Shown here: positions 1 to 7,339 of the stretch, piece after piece
Layout of the letters: each line of letters begins with the position of its first letter
Position numbering within the stretch: the stretch's first letter is position 1
From: Candidatus Peribacteria bacterium
GTDB taxonomy: Bacteria > Patescibacteriota > Gracilibacteria > UBA1369 > 2-02-FULL-48-14
Length of the DNA stretch: 64,000 bases
Direction: 5' to 3'
Assembly: GCA_943349825.1 (NCBI GenBank)
Contig: CALQZQ010000002.1
Location: forward strand, 124,001 to 188,000
The notes under the pieces: generated by a model
The model's input: only the letters and a program-made list of their open reading frames with translations
Told to the model about the DNA's origin: nothing
The model's database searches: none
Position numbers and translations under genes: made by a program

Positions 1-521
1 CCAAATTGAACCAGGACAAAGGCCACGATGAAAATGGAAAAATGCATAAATGCAACGCGACCGTAGACTTTGGTCATTTGTGTAACAGGATCTACACGCT
101 TCCATTCGCCGCCTTCAATGAAGTTTTTTTGGAAGGAAACTCCATGCGTGAAAAACGTCATGAAAAGTGAAATGAGGAAAGAGTGGGAGGAACTCAGCAG
201 CACCGTGAAAAAATCGGGATGCTTAAGGAAAATAAGAATATTCAGAAAAATAAAGTGACCAAACATAAACATTCCAAAATGGAAGATGAAGAAAAGTACG
301 AGGCCCACTTTGCTTGGATTGAGCTGACCCCATTTACGACGAACAGCATCCGGAACCTTGAGCTGACCATTCGCCTTGATGATCTTAAGCACATTATAAA
401 ATCCTAAAATAGCCGTTTCACACCAGTAAGCCAGCATCATAACGCCCACGTCCCAACCAAAAAATAAGGCCCCCACAATGGGCATCAAGTTCGAAAGAAG
501 AAGCAGGAAAATAGTGGTCAT
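1..521 (-). CDS. DUF6498-like multi-pass membrane protein, C-terminus cut by window edge
   Basis: This reading frame is open to the left edge and so is absent from the ORF track. Read on the minus strand it begins MTTIFLLLLSNLMPIVGAL and continues with WCETAILGFYNVLKII, wording I associate with the DUF6498 family of integral membrane proteins of unknown function. At least four hydrophobic segments are visible, separated by short basic loops. The ATG at 521 lies 2 nt after the stop of the exonuclease III gene, so the two are probably co-transcribed. About 173 codons are visible and the C-terminus is missing. The family assignment rests on recalled motif similarity, not on a search. Confidence 0.72.
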   Translation of the reverse strand, partial: MTTIFLLLLSNLMPIVGALFFGWDVGVMMLAYWCETAILGFYNVLKIIKANGQLKVPDAVRRKWGQLNPSKVGLVLFFIFHFGMFMFGHFIFLNILIFLKHPDFFTVLLSSSHSFLISLFMTFFTHGVSFQKNFIEGGEWKRVDPVTQMTKVYGRVAFMHFSIFIVAFVLVQF

Positions 522-523
522 CT

Positions 524-1312
524 TTAAGCGTTAAGTTCCAAGCCAATGGGACAATGATCACTGCCTTCCACGTCGCTCAAAATCCACGAGCGTTTCACGT
601 ATGGCAATAATTCTTGCGGCACAAAAAAGTAATCGATCCTCCAACCAACATTTCGTTGTCGTGCGGCCGAGCGGTAGCTCCACCACGTGTAAGCCTCCGT
701 CAGCCCCGGATTCGCATCCCGAAACGTGTCCACATAGCCGGCCGCCACAAACTTATCCAGCCACGCGCGTTCCACCGGCAAAAATCCGGTGATGCCTTCA
801 TTGGCTTTGGGATTGGCCAGATCAATTTCCGTGTGCGCGGTATTGAAATCCCCACAAATCACCAGGTTCTTCCCAGCCTTCCGCAGCTTCTCCAAAAAAT
901 CGAGCAGCTCGTCGTAATAATCCAATTTAAAGGCAATGCGGTGATCACCCTGCCCCCCATTGGGAATGTACAAGTTCACCACGGTCACGGTTCCACCGGG
1001 AAGCCCGGGAGCCGCAAGTTCCGTGAGCACCATTCGCCCCTCGCCATCGTGACGGCCGTTGCCCAGTTCTTTTTGCACGGTCATCGGTTTCTGCTTCGAA
1101 AAAGTCGTTACCCCACTATAACCCGGCCGCTCGGCACAAGCCCACTGGCTATAATAATCCAGCGGATTTTGTAGTTCTTGAGTGAGCTGCCCCGGCTGAA
1201 TTTTATTTTCCTGCACACACAGTACGTCCGGATTTTCTCTTTCCATGAATTCCACGAATCCCTTGTTCCACACCGCGCGGATGCCGTTCACATTGAAGCA
1301 AAGCAGTTTCAT
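524..1312 (-). CDS. xth: Exodeoxyribonuclease III (AP endonuclease)
   Basis: A 262-aa protein of the normal length for the ExoIII/ExoA family of Mg2+-dependent AP endonucleases, which cut DNA 5' of abasic sites and trim 3' ends during base excision repair. Visible family motifs are NVNGIRA near the N-terminus, the metal-binding Glu in CVQENK, NLYIPNG, CGDFNTAH with the catalytic Asp and Asn, WRIDYFF, and SDHCPI with the catalytic His at the C-terminus. All expected catalytic residues are present. The start is an ATG preceded at exactly 6 nt by a -10-like TAAACT, so the mRNA may be leaderless. The DUF6498-like gene follows after 2 nt. Confidence 0.95.
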   Translation of the reverse strand: MKLLCFNVNGIRAVWNKGFVEFMERENPDVLCVQENKIQPGQLTQELQNPLDYYSQWACAERPGYSGVTTFSKQKPMTVQKELGNGRHDGEGRMVLTELAAPGLPGGTVTVVNLYIPNGGQGDHRIAFKLDYYDELLDFLEKLRKAGKNLVICGDFNTAHTEIDLANPKANEGITGFLPVERAWLDKFVAAGYVDTFRDANPGLTEAYTWWSYRSAARQRNVGWRIDYFFVPQELLPYVKRSWILSDVEGSDHCPIGLELNA

Positions 1313-1318
1313 GGCTAT

Positions 1319-1324
1319 AGTTTA
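1319..1324 (-). promoter_or_regulatory. -10 box of a leaderless promoter for xth
   Basis: On the minus strand TAAACT is followed by 6 nt (ATAGCC) and then the ATG of xth. With a standard -10 to +1 distance, transcription would start at or next to the A of the start codon. No clear Shine-Dalgarno sequence is present. The same 6-nt geometry recurs at other genes in this window. Confidence 0.5.
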
Positions 1325-1346
1325 ACCAAGCTTTATCCCACGCGCT

Positions 1347-2048
1347 ATGAAAAAAATACGCTACAACTGGCTACCCGATTTTGTTTATGGTGGCATCGAT
1401 GGGGCAGTCACCACCTTCGCCATAGTAGCAGGTGTAGTGGGAGCCAATTTATCGACTCCCGTGATCCTCATCATGGGCTTCGCCAACCTCTTTGCCGACG
1501 GCTTTTCCATGGCCACGGGAAAATACCTCAGCGACAAGGCCGAACTCGACCGCATCAATCAAATCCGTGAGTCCGAGGAACAGTCCATCATCGAAAAACC
1601 CAAAGAAGAAAAAAGTGAAATCCGTGAAATTTTGCGCAGTTTCGGTTTTAAAGGCAACGATCTGGCCCGTGCCGCCAAAGTCATCACCAGCAAACCTAAA
1701 ATCTGGGTAAAACTGATGCTCACTCACGAATTCAACGTCATCGAAGAGAACATCAACCCGGTCAGAGGAGCTTGGGCCACCTTTTTAGCCTTCAATACAG
1801 TCGGACTCATTCCACTTTTAGCCTACGTGGTTCAGGCCATCATGGGCTGGACGGACACTCGTGCGGTCTTTTGGGTCACCAGTATAGCCACTTTGGCCGC
1901 CCTCTTCCTGGTAGGAACGGTCAAAAGCCGCTTTTCCAACCGTCATTGGTTCATTGCGGGTACGGAAACAGCCGTTCTAGGGGGTTTTGCAGCCTCTACC
2001 GCGTTCTTTATAGGAGAGATGCTCTCGAAACTACTTAATGTTGGCTAG
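1347..2048 (+). CDS. VIT1/CCC1-family transporter (Fe2+/Mn2+ transport)
   Basis: A 233-aa membrane protein with the VIT1/CCC1 signature near its N-terminus (FVYGGIDGAVTTFAIVAG) followed by GFANLFADGFSMATGKYLS. In the family these Asp, Glu and Met residues line the metal path. A charged, helical cytoplasmic stretch (about residues 70-145, rich in Glu and Lys) separates the first two membrane helices from three C-terminal ones, as in other family members. By family knowledge it moves iron or manganese; which metal cannot be read from the sequence. The 3' end overlaps the convergent L33-like gene by 18 nt. Confidence 0.88.
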   Translation: MKKIRYNWLPDFVYGGIDGAVTTFAIVAGVVGANLSTPVILIMGFANLFADGFSMATGKYLSDKAELDRINQIRESEEQSIIEKPKEEKSEIREILRSFGFKGNDLARAAKVITSKPKIWVKLMLTHEFNVIEENINPVRGAWATFLAFNTVGLIPLLAYVVQAIMGWTDTRAVFWVTSIATLAALFLVGTVKSRFSNRHWFIAGTETAVLGGFAASTAFFIGEMLSKLLNVG

Positions 2049-2234
2049 AGCCTTTGTTCCTCCCTTCTTCACAGGTTTAGCAATATGAGCGGTCATTTTG
2101 CGTACCTTGGAGCAGTACTTCTGACGCTTCATCTCCTTGAGTTTGTCTCGTTGAGCCCAACCTGATCCACCAATGTGGCCATGCTCAGATTCCTGGCAGA
2201 TCCAAACGTACGGTACTGATTTTCCTTTAGCCAT
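2031..2234 (-). CDS. rpmG: Divergent ribosomal protein bL33
   Basis: A 67-aa basic protein starting MAKGK and containing LKEMKRQKYCSKVRKMTAHIAK. This matches the second half of bacterial L33 (ELKKYCPKCRKHTLHKE type). The usual zinc CxxC pairs are reduced to single cysteines (ICQE and KYCSKV), so it probably does not bind zinc in the ordinary way. The C-terminus carries a short extra KKGG-containing tail. A TATACT -10 box at 2258-2263 on the minus strand could drive it. The assignment is based on size, charge and the one conserved stretch, so some doubt remains. Confidence 0.6.
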   Translation of the reverse strand: MAKGKSVPYVWICQESEHGHIGGSGWAQRDKLKEMKRQKYCSKVRKMTAHIAKPVKKGGTKALANIK

Positions 2235-2337
2235 AGTATTGTCAAAAGCGGAGGGAGTATAATTGGGTTTAAATGAATCTGCAAGTCATTTTTAACTTCT
2301 CTTGCCATTGGCATAAAATTCACTACACTAGACCCGT

Positions 2338-2412
2338 GCCGCGGTAGCTCAGTGGTAGAGCAGAGGATTGAAAATCCTCGTGTCGATGGTTCAATTCCGT
2401 CTCGCGGCACCA
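2338..2412 (+). tRNA. tRNA-Phe (GAA)
   Basis: The acceptor stem GCCGCGG pairs with TCGCGGC (last pair G-U). The D arm GCTC...GAGC, an anticodon stem GAGGA/TCCTC with loop TTGAAAA (anticodon GAA) and a T arm with GGTTCAATTCC are all present. The 3' CCA is encoded. The gene sits directly before the free-standing aminoacyl-tRNA deacylase. Confidence 0.95.
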
Positions 2413-2422
2413 ACCCTTTTCT

Positions 2423-2905
2423 ATGCCAGACCTCTTCGCTCTCTTAAACGACCTCCAAATCTCATTCGAGCGGCACGACCACCCGGCTTTTTTCACCATC
2501 GACGACAGCGAAGCCTACCTGAAGGAGCACCCGATTCCCGGTGCAAAGGCCAAAAGCCTTTTTTTACGCGACCGCAGCGGCAATCAGCACTATTTGGTCG
2601 TGATCGAAGGTCACAAACGCCTCGACATGAAGGCCCTGGGCGACACTTTGAACGAAAAACTCTCCTTTGCTTCGCCCGAGCGCCTGATGACTCATCTTAA
2701 ACTCACCCCCGGTTCTGTGAGCCCGCTCGCCTTGATCAATGACGAGGCGAAACACAGCAAAGTCCTCCTGGATAAAGATGTTTTCGACCAAGAACTCGTC
2801 CAATTCCACCCACTCATCAACACTGCCACACTACTCTTGGCGCCCAAAGACGTGCTCAAATTCATTGAGGCGACGGGGCATGAGTACACAATTATTTCCC
2901 TATAA
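2423..2905 (+). CDS. YbaK/ProX-type aminoacyl-tRNA deacylase (trans-editing)
   Basis: A 160-aa single-domain protein of the YbaK/ProRS-INS superfamily, closest in style to ProXp (PrdX). It has the typical HDHPAFFTIDDSEAY opening, AKSLFLRD with the conserved Lys, and GSVSPLALIND near residue 97. These enzymes hydrolyse mischarged tRNA, usually Ala-tRNA-Pro. The ProRS in this window (36910-38340) appears to be the archaeal/eukaryal type without an inserted editing domain, so this protein may supply editing in trans; that link is inference. The start ATG lies 10 nt after the tRNA-Phe CCA, so it may share the tRNA transcript. Confidence 0.88.
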   Translation: MPDLFALLNDLQISFERHDHPAFFTIDDSEAYLKEHPIPGAKAKSLFLRDRSGNQHYLVVIEGHKRLDMKALGDTLNEKLSFASPERLMTHLKLTPGSVSPLALINDEAKHSKVLLDKDVFDQELVQFHPLINTATLLLAPKDVLKFIEATGHEYTIISL

Positions 2906-2918
2906 AATCACTAAAACT

Positions 2919-3566
2919 ATGAAATACTATCTATTAAATTTAAGCCTTTTCTCACTACTCCTATCTGCTTGTGGTGCCCCTGTTCAAACCCAAATCTACC
3001 CGCACCTGCTCAGTTTGCAGAGTAGTGATGCAGGATTCGAAACTCTGCCAGTCAAACCACGGAATTTTACTATAGAATACCCGGATTCCGGTGAGTTGAA
3101 CCAATATGGATCAGTTTCCGACCTACTGTTTTATTTGTCAGTTCAAGAAACAGTAGACGGACACATGTCTGAACAATTAGCCTTAACCAATGTGATGATT
3201 CCGGCTTATCCAGGGGCGGAAGATGAGTTAGATGATAATGTAGCCAATGCTTTAGTCATCGCCCTAGACGCTTGGATGCAAGATGAAGAACTGACCGGTG
3301 TTATCACCAGTCAGCAGCTGGTCACTTGGCACGGTTTACCAACTTTAGAAATCCAAGCGACAGCCGACCCCATAACGGCTGATCTAACAGATGGAGGGGA
3401 TGCCTATCTGGTACGTGCTCTGGCAGTCTATCCCGAAGACCTACAATCGGATAATGGTTTGATTATTTTGATGCTGACTGACCCCACCTACTCCGACATT
3501 GATAGCTTTGCCGATTTTGACCAGAGTGGCACCATCAGCAAAATATTGTCTACGATTAGTTTTTAG
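2919..3566 (+). CDS. Lipoprotein of unknown function
   Basis: I chose the ATG at 2919, not the ORF-track start at 2739, because it begins a clear lipoprotein signal: MKYYLLNLSLFSLLLSAC, with lipobox LSAC and Cys18 as the lipidated residue. The mature part of about 198 aa is acidic and has no motif I recognise. It includes the stretches EYPDSGELNQYGS and LADFDQSGTISK-like text near the end (the latter resembling a single EF-hand-type Asp-rich loop, weakly). The longer ORF upstream merely overlaps the deacylase gene in another frame. The protein is probably anchored on the outer face of the cytoplasmic membrane. Confidence 0.75.
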   Translation: MKYYLLNLSLFSLLLSACGAPVQTQIYPHLLSLQSSDAGFETLPVKPRNFTIEYPDSGELNQYGSVSDLLFYLSVQETVDGHMSEQLALTNVMIPAYPGAEDELDDNVANALVIALDAWMQDEELTGVITSQQLVTWHGLPTLEIQATADPITADLTDGGDAYLVRALAVYPEDLQSDNGLIILMLTDPTYSDIDSFADFDQSGTISKILSTISF

Positions 3567-3619
3567 CCAGCGCTCCATCGAAGCCACTGGACACTCTTAC
3601 CAGTTGGTGGTGCTTTAAG

Positions 3620-3633
3620 TTTGCACGTGCAAA
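3620..3633. promoter_or_regulatory. Perfect 14-bp palindrome upstream of the PemK/MazF gene
   Basis: TTTGCACGTGCAAA is a perfect palindrome 56 bp before the toxin ATG. It could be an operator, since toxin-antitoxin systems are usually autoregulated, or part of the end of the lipoprotein transcript. No U-tract follows, so terminator function is less likely. Confidence 0.35.
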
Positions 3634-3670
3634 GATCACAAAAACATGTCAGGGATTTGTCAGGATTTTT

Positions 3671-3688
3671 TTTGTTAGACTTGTTTTT
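3671..3688 (+). promoter_or_regulatory. Extended -10 element of the PemK/MazF-like gene
   Basis: TGT-TAGACT is followed by 7 nt and the ATG at 3689, so the predicted transcript has essentially no leader. No Shine-Dalgarno motif is visible in the T-rich stretch before the start. Confidence 0.4.
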
Positions 3689-4084
3689 ATGCAAGCAAAA
3701 AACTTCGACACCTGGAACCACGAAAAGAAGGATATCGATGCGCTTCCTTACGAGCGCTTTCATTTTCATGAACGGGAAATCTGGTGGGCCTCTCTGGGAC
3801 TGAATGTAGGGGATGAACAAGACGGTAAAAATGAGCTCTTTGAACGTCCAGTTTTGATTCTAAAGAAGTTCAACAACAAAGTAGTGGTAGTAGTTCCTCT
3901 CACGAGCCATCTAAAGGAAGGAAAATTCTATAAAACGATCAAGTATGGTGCAAAAACTTCGACAGTGATTCTTTCTCAGGTTCGTCTATTGAGTGTGAAG
4001 CGGTTCAGACGATTTGTGAGAAAAATATCGTACGATCAATTTGCAGCCGTACAAGAAAAACTCCAGAATTTACTCTTTGGGTAA
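3689..4084 (+). CDS. PemK/MazF-family protein, no antitoxin gene visible
   Basis: A 131-aa protein with a PemK/MazF fold signature: REIWWASLGLNVGDEQDGK, then FERPVLILKKF, VVVVPLTSH and TVILSQVRLLSVKRF. The family members are usually sequence-specific endoribonuclease toxins. The GxExxGK..RPV-type loop is present. The N-terminus of about 25 residues is longer than in classical MazF. No small antitoxin ORF lies directly upstream or downstream, so it may be a solitary toxin or a housekeeping ribonuclease. It is preceded by a 14-bp palindrome. Confidence 0.8.
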   Translation: MQAKNFDTWNHEKKDIDALPYERFHFHEREIWWASLGLNVGDEQDGKNELFERPVLILKKFNNKVVVVVPLTSHLKEGKFYKTIKYGAKTSTVILSQVRLLSVKRFRRFVRKISYDQFAAVQEKLQNLLFG

Positions 4085-4174
4085 ATTTAAACGGAGCCTC
4101 CTTTCGGAAGCTCCTCGGGGGCCTAGTGGCCATTTATGATCAAATTCTAGCAAGAGCCCCACCCAAGTTCAAGT

Positions 4175-4873
4175 CTAAAGCGTCGTAAACTGCTCCAAAT
4201 GGATGTCCAACTTCGGCACGCCCTTTTCGTCCATCAGGGTTTTCACCGTTTTCACCATGTCGCCGTTTCCACAGATGTAAACTTGCACGGCCTGCGGATC
4301 AAAATTGCCCAAATGGTCGGTCACACGACCTTTTTCACCCGTCCACGAATCTGTGGGCTGCGATAAAGTCACAATCGCCTTAAAATTTGCATGCGCTTTT
4401 TCCCACTCGCGGAGCTGGTCCACGTAGAATAAATCCTCCTCGTGGCGCACGCCAAAAATCAGCGTCACTTTCCCTGCAAATCCACGTTCAAACACGGCAG
4501 GAACCATGCTGATGAAAGGCGCGAGGCCCGTTCCGGTAGAAATCATAAGCATATCTTTGGGCGAATCGACCAACACAAAATGTCCAAATGCAGCCATAAA
4601 ATTCGCGGTGCCTCCTATCGGTAAGTCGCGCAGCAACTTGGATCCTCGTCCATCCGGCAGCAGCTTCACACAGAGCGAAAATCCCTCCTTGTAGCTCGGC
4701 GTTGAAGACACCGAATACGAACGATTGACCTTGCCGGCCTCATCCACCACTTCCATCATAAAAAATTGCCCGGCTTTGAAGTCCACCGGTTTCTCACCCC
4801 AGCCAAAATCAAACTGATATACATCCGCCGTGAGGGCAGTTTTGCGCAGGAGCGGGGCAGAGAACTTTTCCAT
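4175..4873 (-). CDS. FAD/NAD(P)-binding ferredoxin reductase-like oxidoreductase
   Basis: A 232-aa protein with the two-domain FNR layout. The FAD-binding half has RSYSVSSTP (flavin motif RxYS) and GSKLLRDLPIG. The nucleotide-binding half has ISTGTGLAPFISM, FGVRHEEDLFY and the C-terminal VYICGNGDMV. In this family electrons pass between NAD(P)H and a flavin or iron-sulfur partner. No [2Fe-2S] domain is fused and the partner is not evident nearby. It diverges from the small unknown gene at 4916 with 42 bp between them. Confidence 0.88.
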   Translation of the reverse strand: MEKFSAPLLRKTALTADVYQFDFGWGEKPVDFKAGQFFMMEVVDEAGKVNRSYSVSSTPSYKEGFSLCVKLLPDGRGSKLLRDLPIGGTANFMAAFGHFVLVDSPKDMLMISTGTGLAPFISMVPAVFERGFAGKVTLIFGVRHEEDLFYVDQLREWEKAHANFKAIVTLSQPTDSWTGEKGRVTDHLGNFDPQAVQVYICGNGDMVKTVKTLMDEKGVPKLDIHLEQFTTL

Positions 4874-4915
4874 AGCGTTGGCTTTTACGAGGGCTTTACT
4901 TTAGCATTGAGCGCG

Positions 4916-5224
4916 ATGACTGAAAAGCGCGTTCTAAAACTTCATCCAGAAACCTTTCTCCTCCTGGTGAAACAGCTCCGCAAACACAAAGATGAAGCCG
5001 ATATTTTTGAAGTCGACCTCGACAATATGAAAGTGAAGGGCGATCTGAAAGTGATACAAAACTCTTTCGACAAACCGATCATCGGCTGCACCTCCACACT
5101 GGACATGGCCAAACGCGCCGCGAAAGCCACACTTCCTTACGTCAAAATTCCAAAAGACTTGGAACTGGACGATGAATTCCTGACCTTGGTGAGCAATAAA
5201 GGCACGCACTTGCTCTTTTTTTAG
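4916..5224 (+). CDS. Small protein of unknown function
   Basis: I place the start at ATG 4916 (MTEKRVLKLHPE), giving 102 aa. The track start at 4766 would run antisense through the neighbouring oxidoreductase gene. The protein is charged, lacks a signal peptide or membrane segment, and ends GTHLLFF. No domain was recognised. Its close divergent pairing with the oxidoreductase suggests a shared promoter region. Confidence 0.6.
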   Translation: MTEKRVLKLHPETFLLLVKQLRKHKDEADIFEVDLDNMKVKGDLKVIQNSFDKPIIGCTSTLDMAKRAAKATLPYVKIPKDLELDDEFLTLVSNKGTHLLFF

Positions 5225-5245
5225 GCTTATTGTAAGGTGTCACCT

Positions 5246-5539
5246 ATGCTCAATTTAAGGCTTAGTCCAGAGGGGAATTCGTTCCAGGGGGAACACGCAG
5301 ACCATGCCTTACGATTGGGTCTAGTAGATTTTCTTGAAGTGGAGGAGGGAGACAAGGTGGTGAGTTTTGCAGTAAACACTTTCCTGGGAGCAGCGAGGCA
5401 GGCCGTGGATGACGTCCCTTTCGCTCTGAATCAAAATGAATTTTTGGCAGCACTCCACGCGGGAGAAATCCAGCCCAACCACATCGTGGACTTGGCGCGC
5501 CAGCTCAAAGTTTCTACTATTATTTCTGTAAAAGCTTGA
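5246..5539 (+). CDS. Small protein of unknown function
   Basis: I prefer ATG 5246 (MLNLRLSPEG) because AAGGTG at 5234-5239 then serves as a Shine-Dalgarno sequence at 6-nt spacing. The track start at GTG 5237 overlaps that site. The 97-aa product is soluble and mildly acidic, with no family I recognise. It lies 21 nt after the previous small gene in the same direction, so the pair may be an operon. Confidence 0.6.
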   Translation: MLNLRLSPEGNSFQGEHADHALRLGLVDFLEVEEGDKVVSFAVNTFLGAARQAVDDVPFALNQNEFLAALHAGEIQPNHIVDLARQLKVSTIISVKA

Positions 5540-5585
5540 GAAATCAGGGAGGCTTGAGTAAACTGCCAGGGCTTTAGGCCTTTTT

Positions 5586-6677
5586 ATGAACATTCAAATC
5601 GCCATCGTCGGACTCCCCAATGTAGGGAAATCAACTCTCTTCAACGCGTTGACCAAAAGTCAGGCGGCTCAAGCGGCGAATTATCCGTTCTGCACCATCG
5701 ATCCCAATGTGGGCGTGGTGGAAGTTCCCGATGAACGACTTCAAGCGCTAGCTAAAATCACGAACCCCAAGAAAATCATTCCCGCGATTGTGGAATTTGT
5801 GGACGTGGCCGGACTCGTGAAAGGCGCCAGCCAAGGCGAAGGACTCGGCAATCAATTTTTGTCACACATCCGCGAGTGCCATGCGGTGGCTCAAGTGGTC
5901 CGTCACTTCAAAGAAAAAGACATCACCCACGTGCACGACAGCGTGGATCCCAAACGCGACCGTGAAATCATCGAATCCGAACTCATGCTCGCGGATCTGC
6001 AAACCCTCGAAAAAAGAATGCACAAGGCTGCCAGCGAAGCCCGTGGAGGAGCCAAAGAAAAAGTGATTTACAACGAACTGCTCGAACGAATCAAACCCCA
6101 GCTTGAATCTGGAAAGTGGCTCAGCACGCTCGAATGGACCGACGAGGACCGTGAACTGCTGCGCGACCTGCACCTCATCACCATGAAGCCCCTGATGTAC
6201 ATCGTGAATGTGAGTGAAAACGACGTCGCCACCATTTCCGAAGACACTCTCCGCAACGATCTCGGACTCCCCACAGGCACCGCCGTGATCCCGATTTCCG
6301 CGAAAGTGGAATCGGAACTCATCGCATTTTCAGAAGAAGAAGCCAAAGATTTCCTGCAAGAACTGGGACTCAAAGAAACGGGCCTTCGCCGCGTGATCCG
6401 CGAAGCCTACGATCTGCTGGGCCTCCAAACCTACTTCACCGCCGGAGAAATGGAAGTGCGAGCGTGGACGGTGCGAAAAGGAGCCAAAGGGCCGGAAGCA
6501 GCCGGCGTGATCCACACCGATTTTGAAAAAGGCTTCATCAAAGCGGAAGTCATCGACTGGAAAGATTATGTGGCCTGCAACGGCGAATCTGGCGCGCGCG
6601 AAAAAGGCTTGCTCCGCATTGAAGGGAAAGACTACCTTGTTCGTGACGGCGACGTCATGCATTTCCGCTTTAACTGA
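5586..6677 (+). CDS. ychF: YchF/OLA1-type ATPase
   Basis: At 363 aa it has the usual length for YchF, an Obg-like P-loop ATPase that associates with ribosomes. Visible are the Walker A GLPNVGKSTLFNALT, the G2/G3 region VEFVDVAGLVKGASQGEGLGN, and NVSEND in place of the G-protein NKxD motif, which explains the ATP preference of the family. The C-terminal TGS domain (LQTYFTAGEMEVRAWTVRKG to the end) is complete. The stop overlaps the next ATG at position 6677, so translation is probably coupled to the HisA-like gene. Confidence 0.95.
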   Translation: MNIQIAIVGLPNVGKSTLFNALTKSQAAQAANYPFCTIDPNVGVVEVPDERLQALAKITNPKKIIPAIVEFVDVAGLVKGASQGEGLGNQFLSHIRECHAVAQVVRHFKEKDITHVHDSVDPKRDREIIESELMLADLQTLEKRMHKAASEARGGAKEKVIYNELLERIKPQLESGKWLSTLEWTDEDRELLRDLHLITMKPLMYIVNVSENDVATISEDTLRNDLGLPTGTAVIPISAKVESELIAFSEEEAKDFLQELGLKETGLRRVIREAYDLLGLQTYFTAGEMEVRAWTVRKGAKGPEAAGVIHTDFEKGFIKAEVIDWKDYVACNGESGAREKGLLRIEGKDYLVRDGDVMHFRFN

Positions 6678-7339
6678 TGCGTATAATTCCGAATCTCTTT
6701 CTAGACGGCAAGCATGCGGTTTCCTTGTACCGCGGCACCGAAAACGATCAGAAAAAAATCTATCCCAAAGCCCCTAAAAGCTACGCCGCTCATTTTGCTG
6801 AACAAGGCGCAGACGCACTTTTTGTGGTGGACTTAAAAGGCACGGAAAGAGCACGCCTCCCCGAACTCAAAGCAGCTTTCGAAGGAGAGCTCTGGTGGGC
6901 GGGCCAAGTCCGAGATTTAGAAGCTCTGGAGTGGCTTTTTGCAAATGGAGCAGACCGCGTGGTCCTGGGCCAAGGAGCAGAAGCTATTTTTCCTGCCGCC
7001 CTCGAAAAATTCAGCCCAGACAAACTCCTCGCCGGCCTTCAAGTTTCTCATTACGACGAAGCCCCTGCTGTCTGTGAACGCTACGTAAAAATGGGCTTCA
7101 AAGACATCGTGGTGAAGGACATGAATGCCGAAGGAACATTATTTCATCCCAACTTCGACCTGATTGAAAAATGCCGTTATTTTTCAGGGGCCCATATTTA
7201 TGCTTCCGGTGGCATAAGCGAAGAACATCACGTCAAACTACTGCAAGACGCAGGAGCCGCTGGAGTTCTTATTGGACGCGCTTTTTTTGAACGTCGTCTA
7301 AACTTAGCGGGATTGAAAGCTCGTTTTGAACACGAGTGA
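6677..7339 (+). CDS. Orphan HisA/HisF-like TIM-barrel protein
   Basis: A 220-aa (beta/alpha)8-barrel protein resembling HisA. The first strand reads IIPNLFLDGKHAVSLYRG, where HisA has IPAIDLKDGKVVRLYKG; the catalytic first Asp is therefore replaced. The second catalytic region survives as VVKDMNAEGT (compare TDIxRDGT), and the phosphate-binding SGGIS and GVLIGRAFFE are present. No other histidine genes are in the window. It may act on a different phosphoribosyl-type ligand. It is coupled to ychF by a 1-nt overlap and its 3' end overlaps relA convergently by 71 nt. Confidence 0.75.
   Translation: MRIIPNLFLDGKHAVSLYRGTENDQKKIYPKAPKSYAAHFAEQGADALFVVDLKGTERARLPELKAAFEGELWWAGQVRDLEALEWLFANGADRVVLGQGAEAIFPAALEKFSPDKLLAGLQVSHYDEAPAVCERYVKMGFKDIVVKDMNAEGTLFHPNFDLIEKCRYFSGAHIYASGGISEEHHVKLLQDAGAAGVLIGRAFFERRLNLAGLKARFEHE

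Noticed and set aside
614-1174. 186-aa ORF on the plus strand across exonuclease III
   Set aside because: It is antisense to a well-supported xth gene and its translation shows no domain; a shadow frame.
4092-4132. Terminator between the mazF-like and oxidoreductase genes
   Set aside because: An imperfect GGAGC/GCTCC hairpin is present but has no T-run on either strand, so I did not list it as a terminator.
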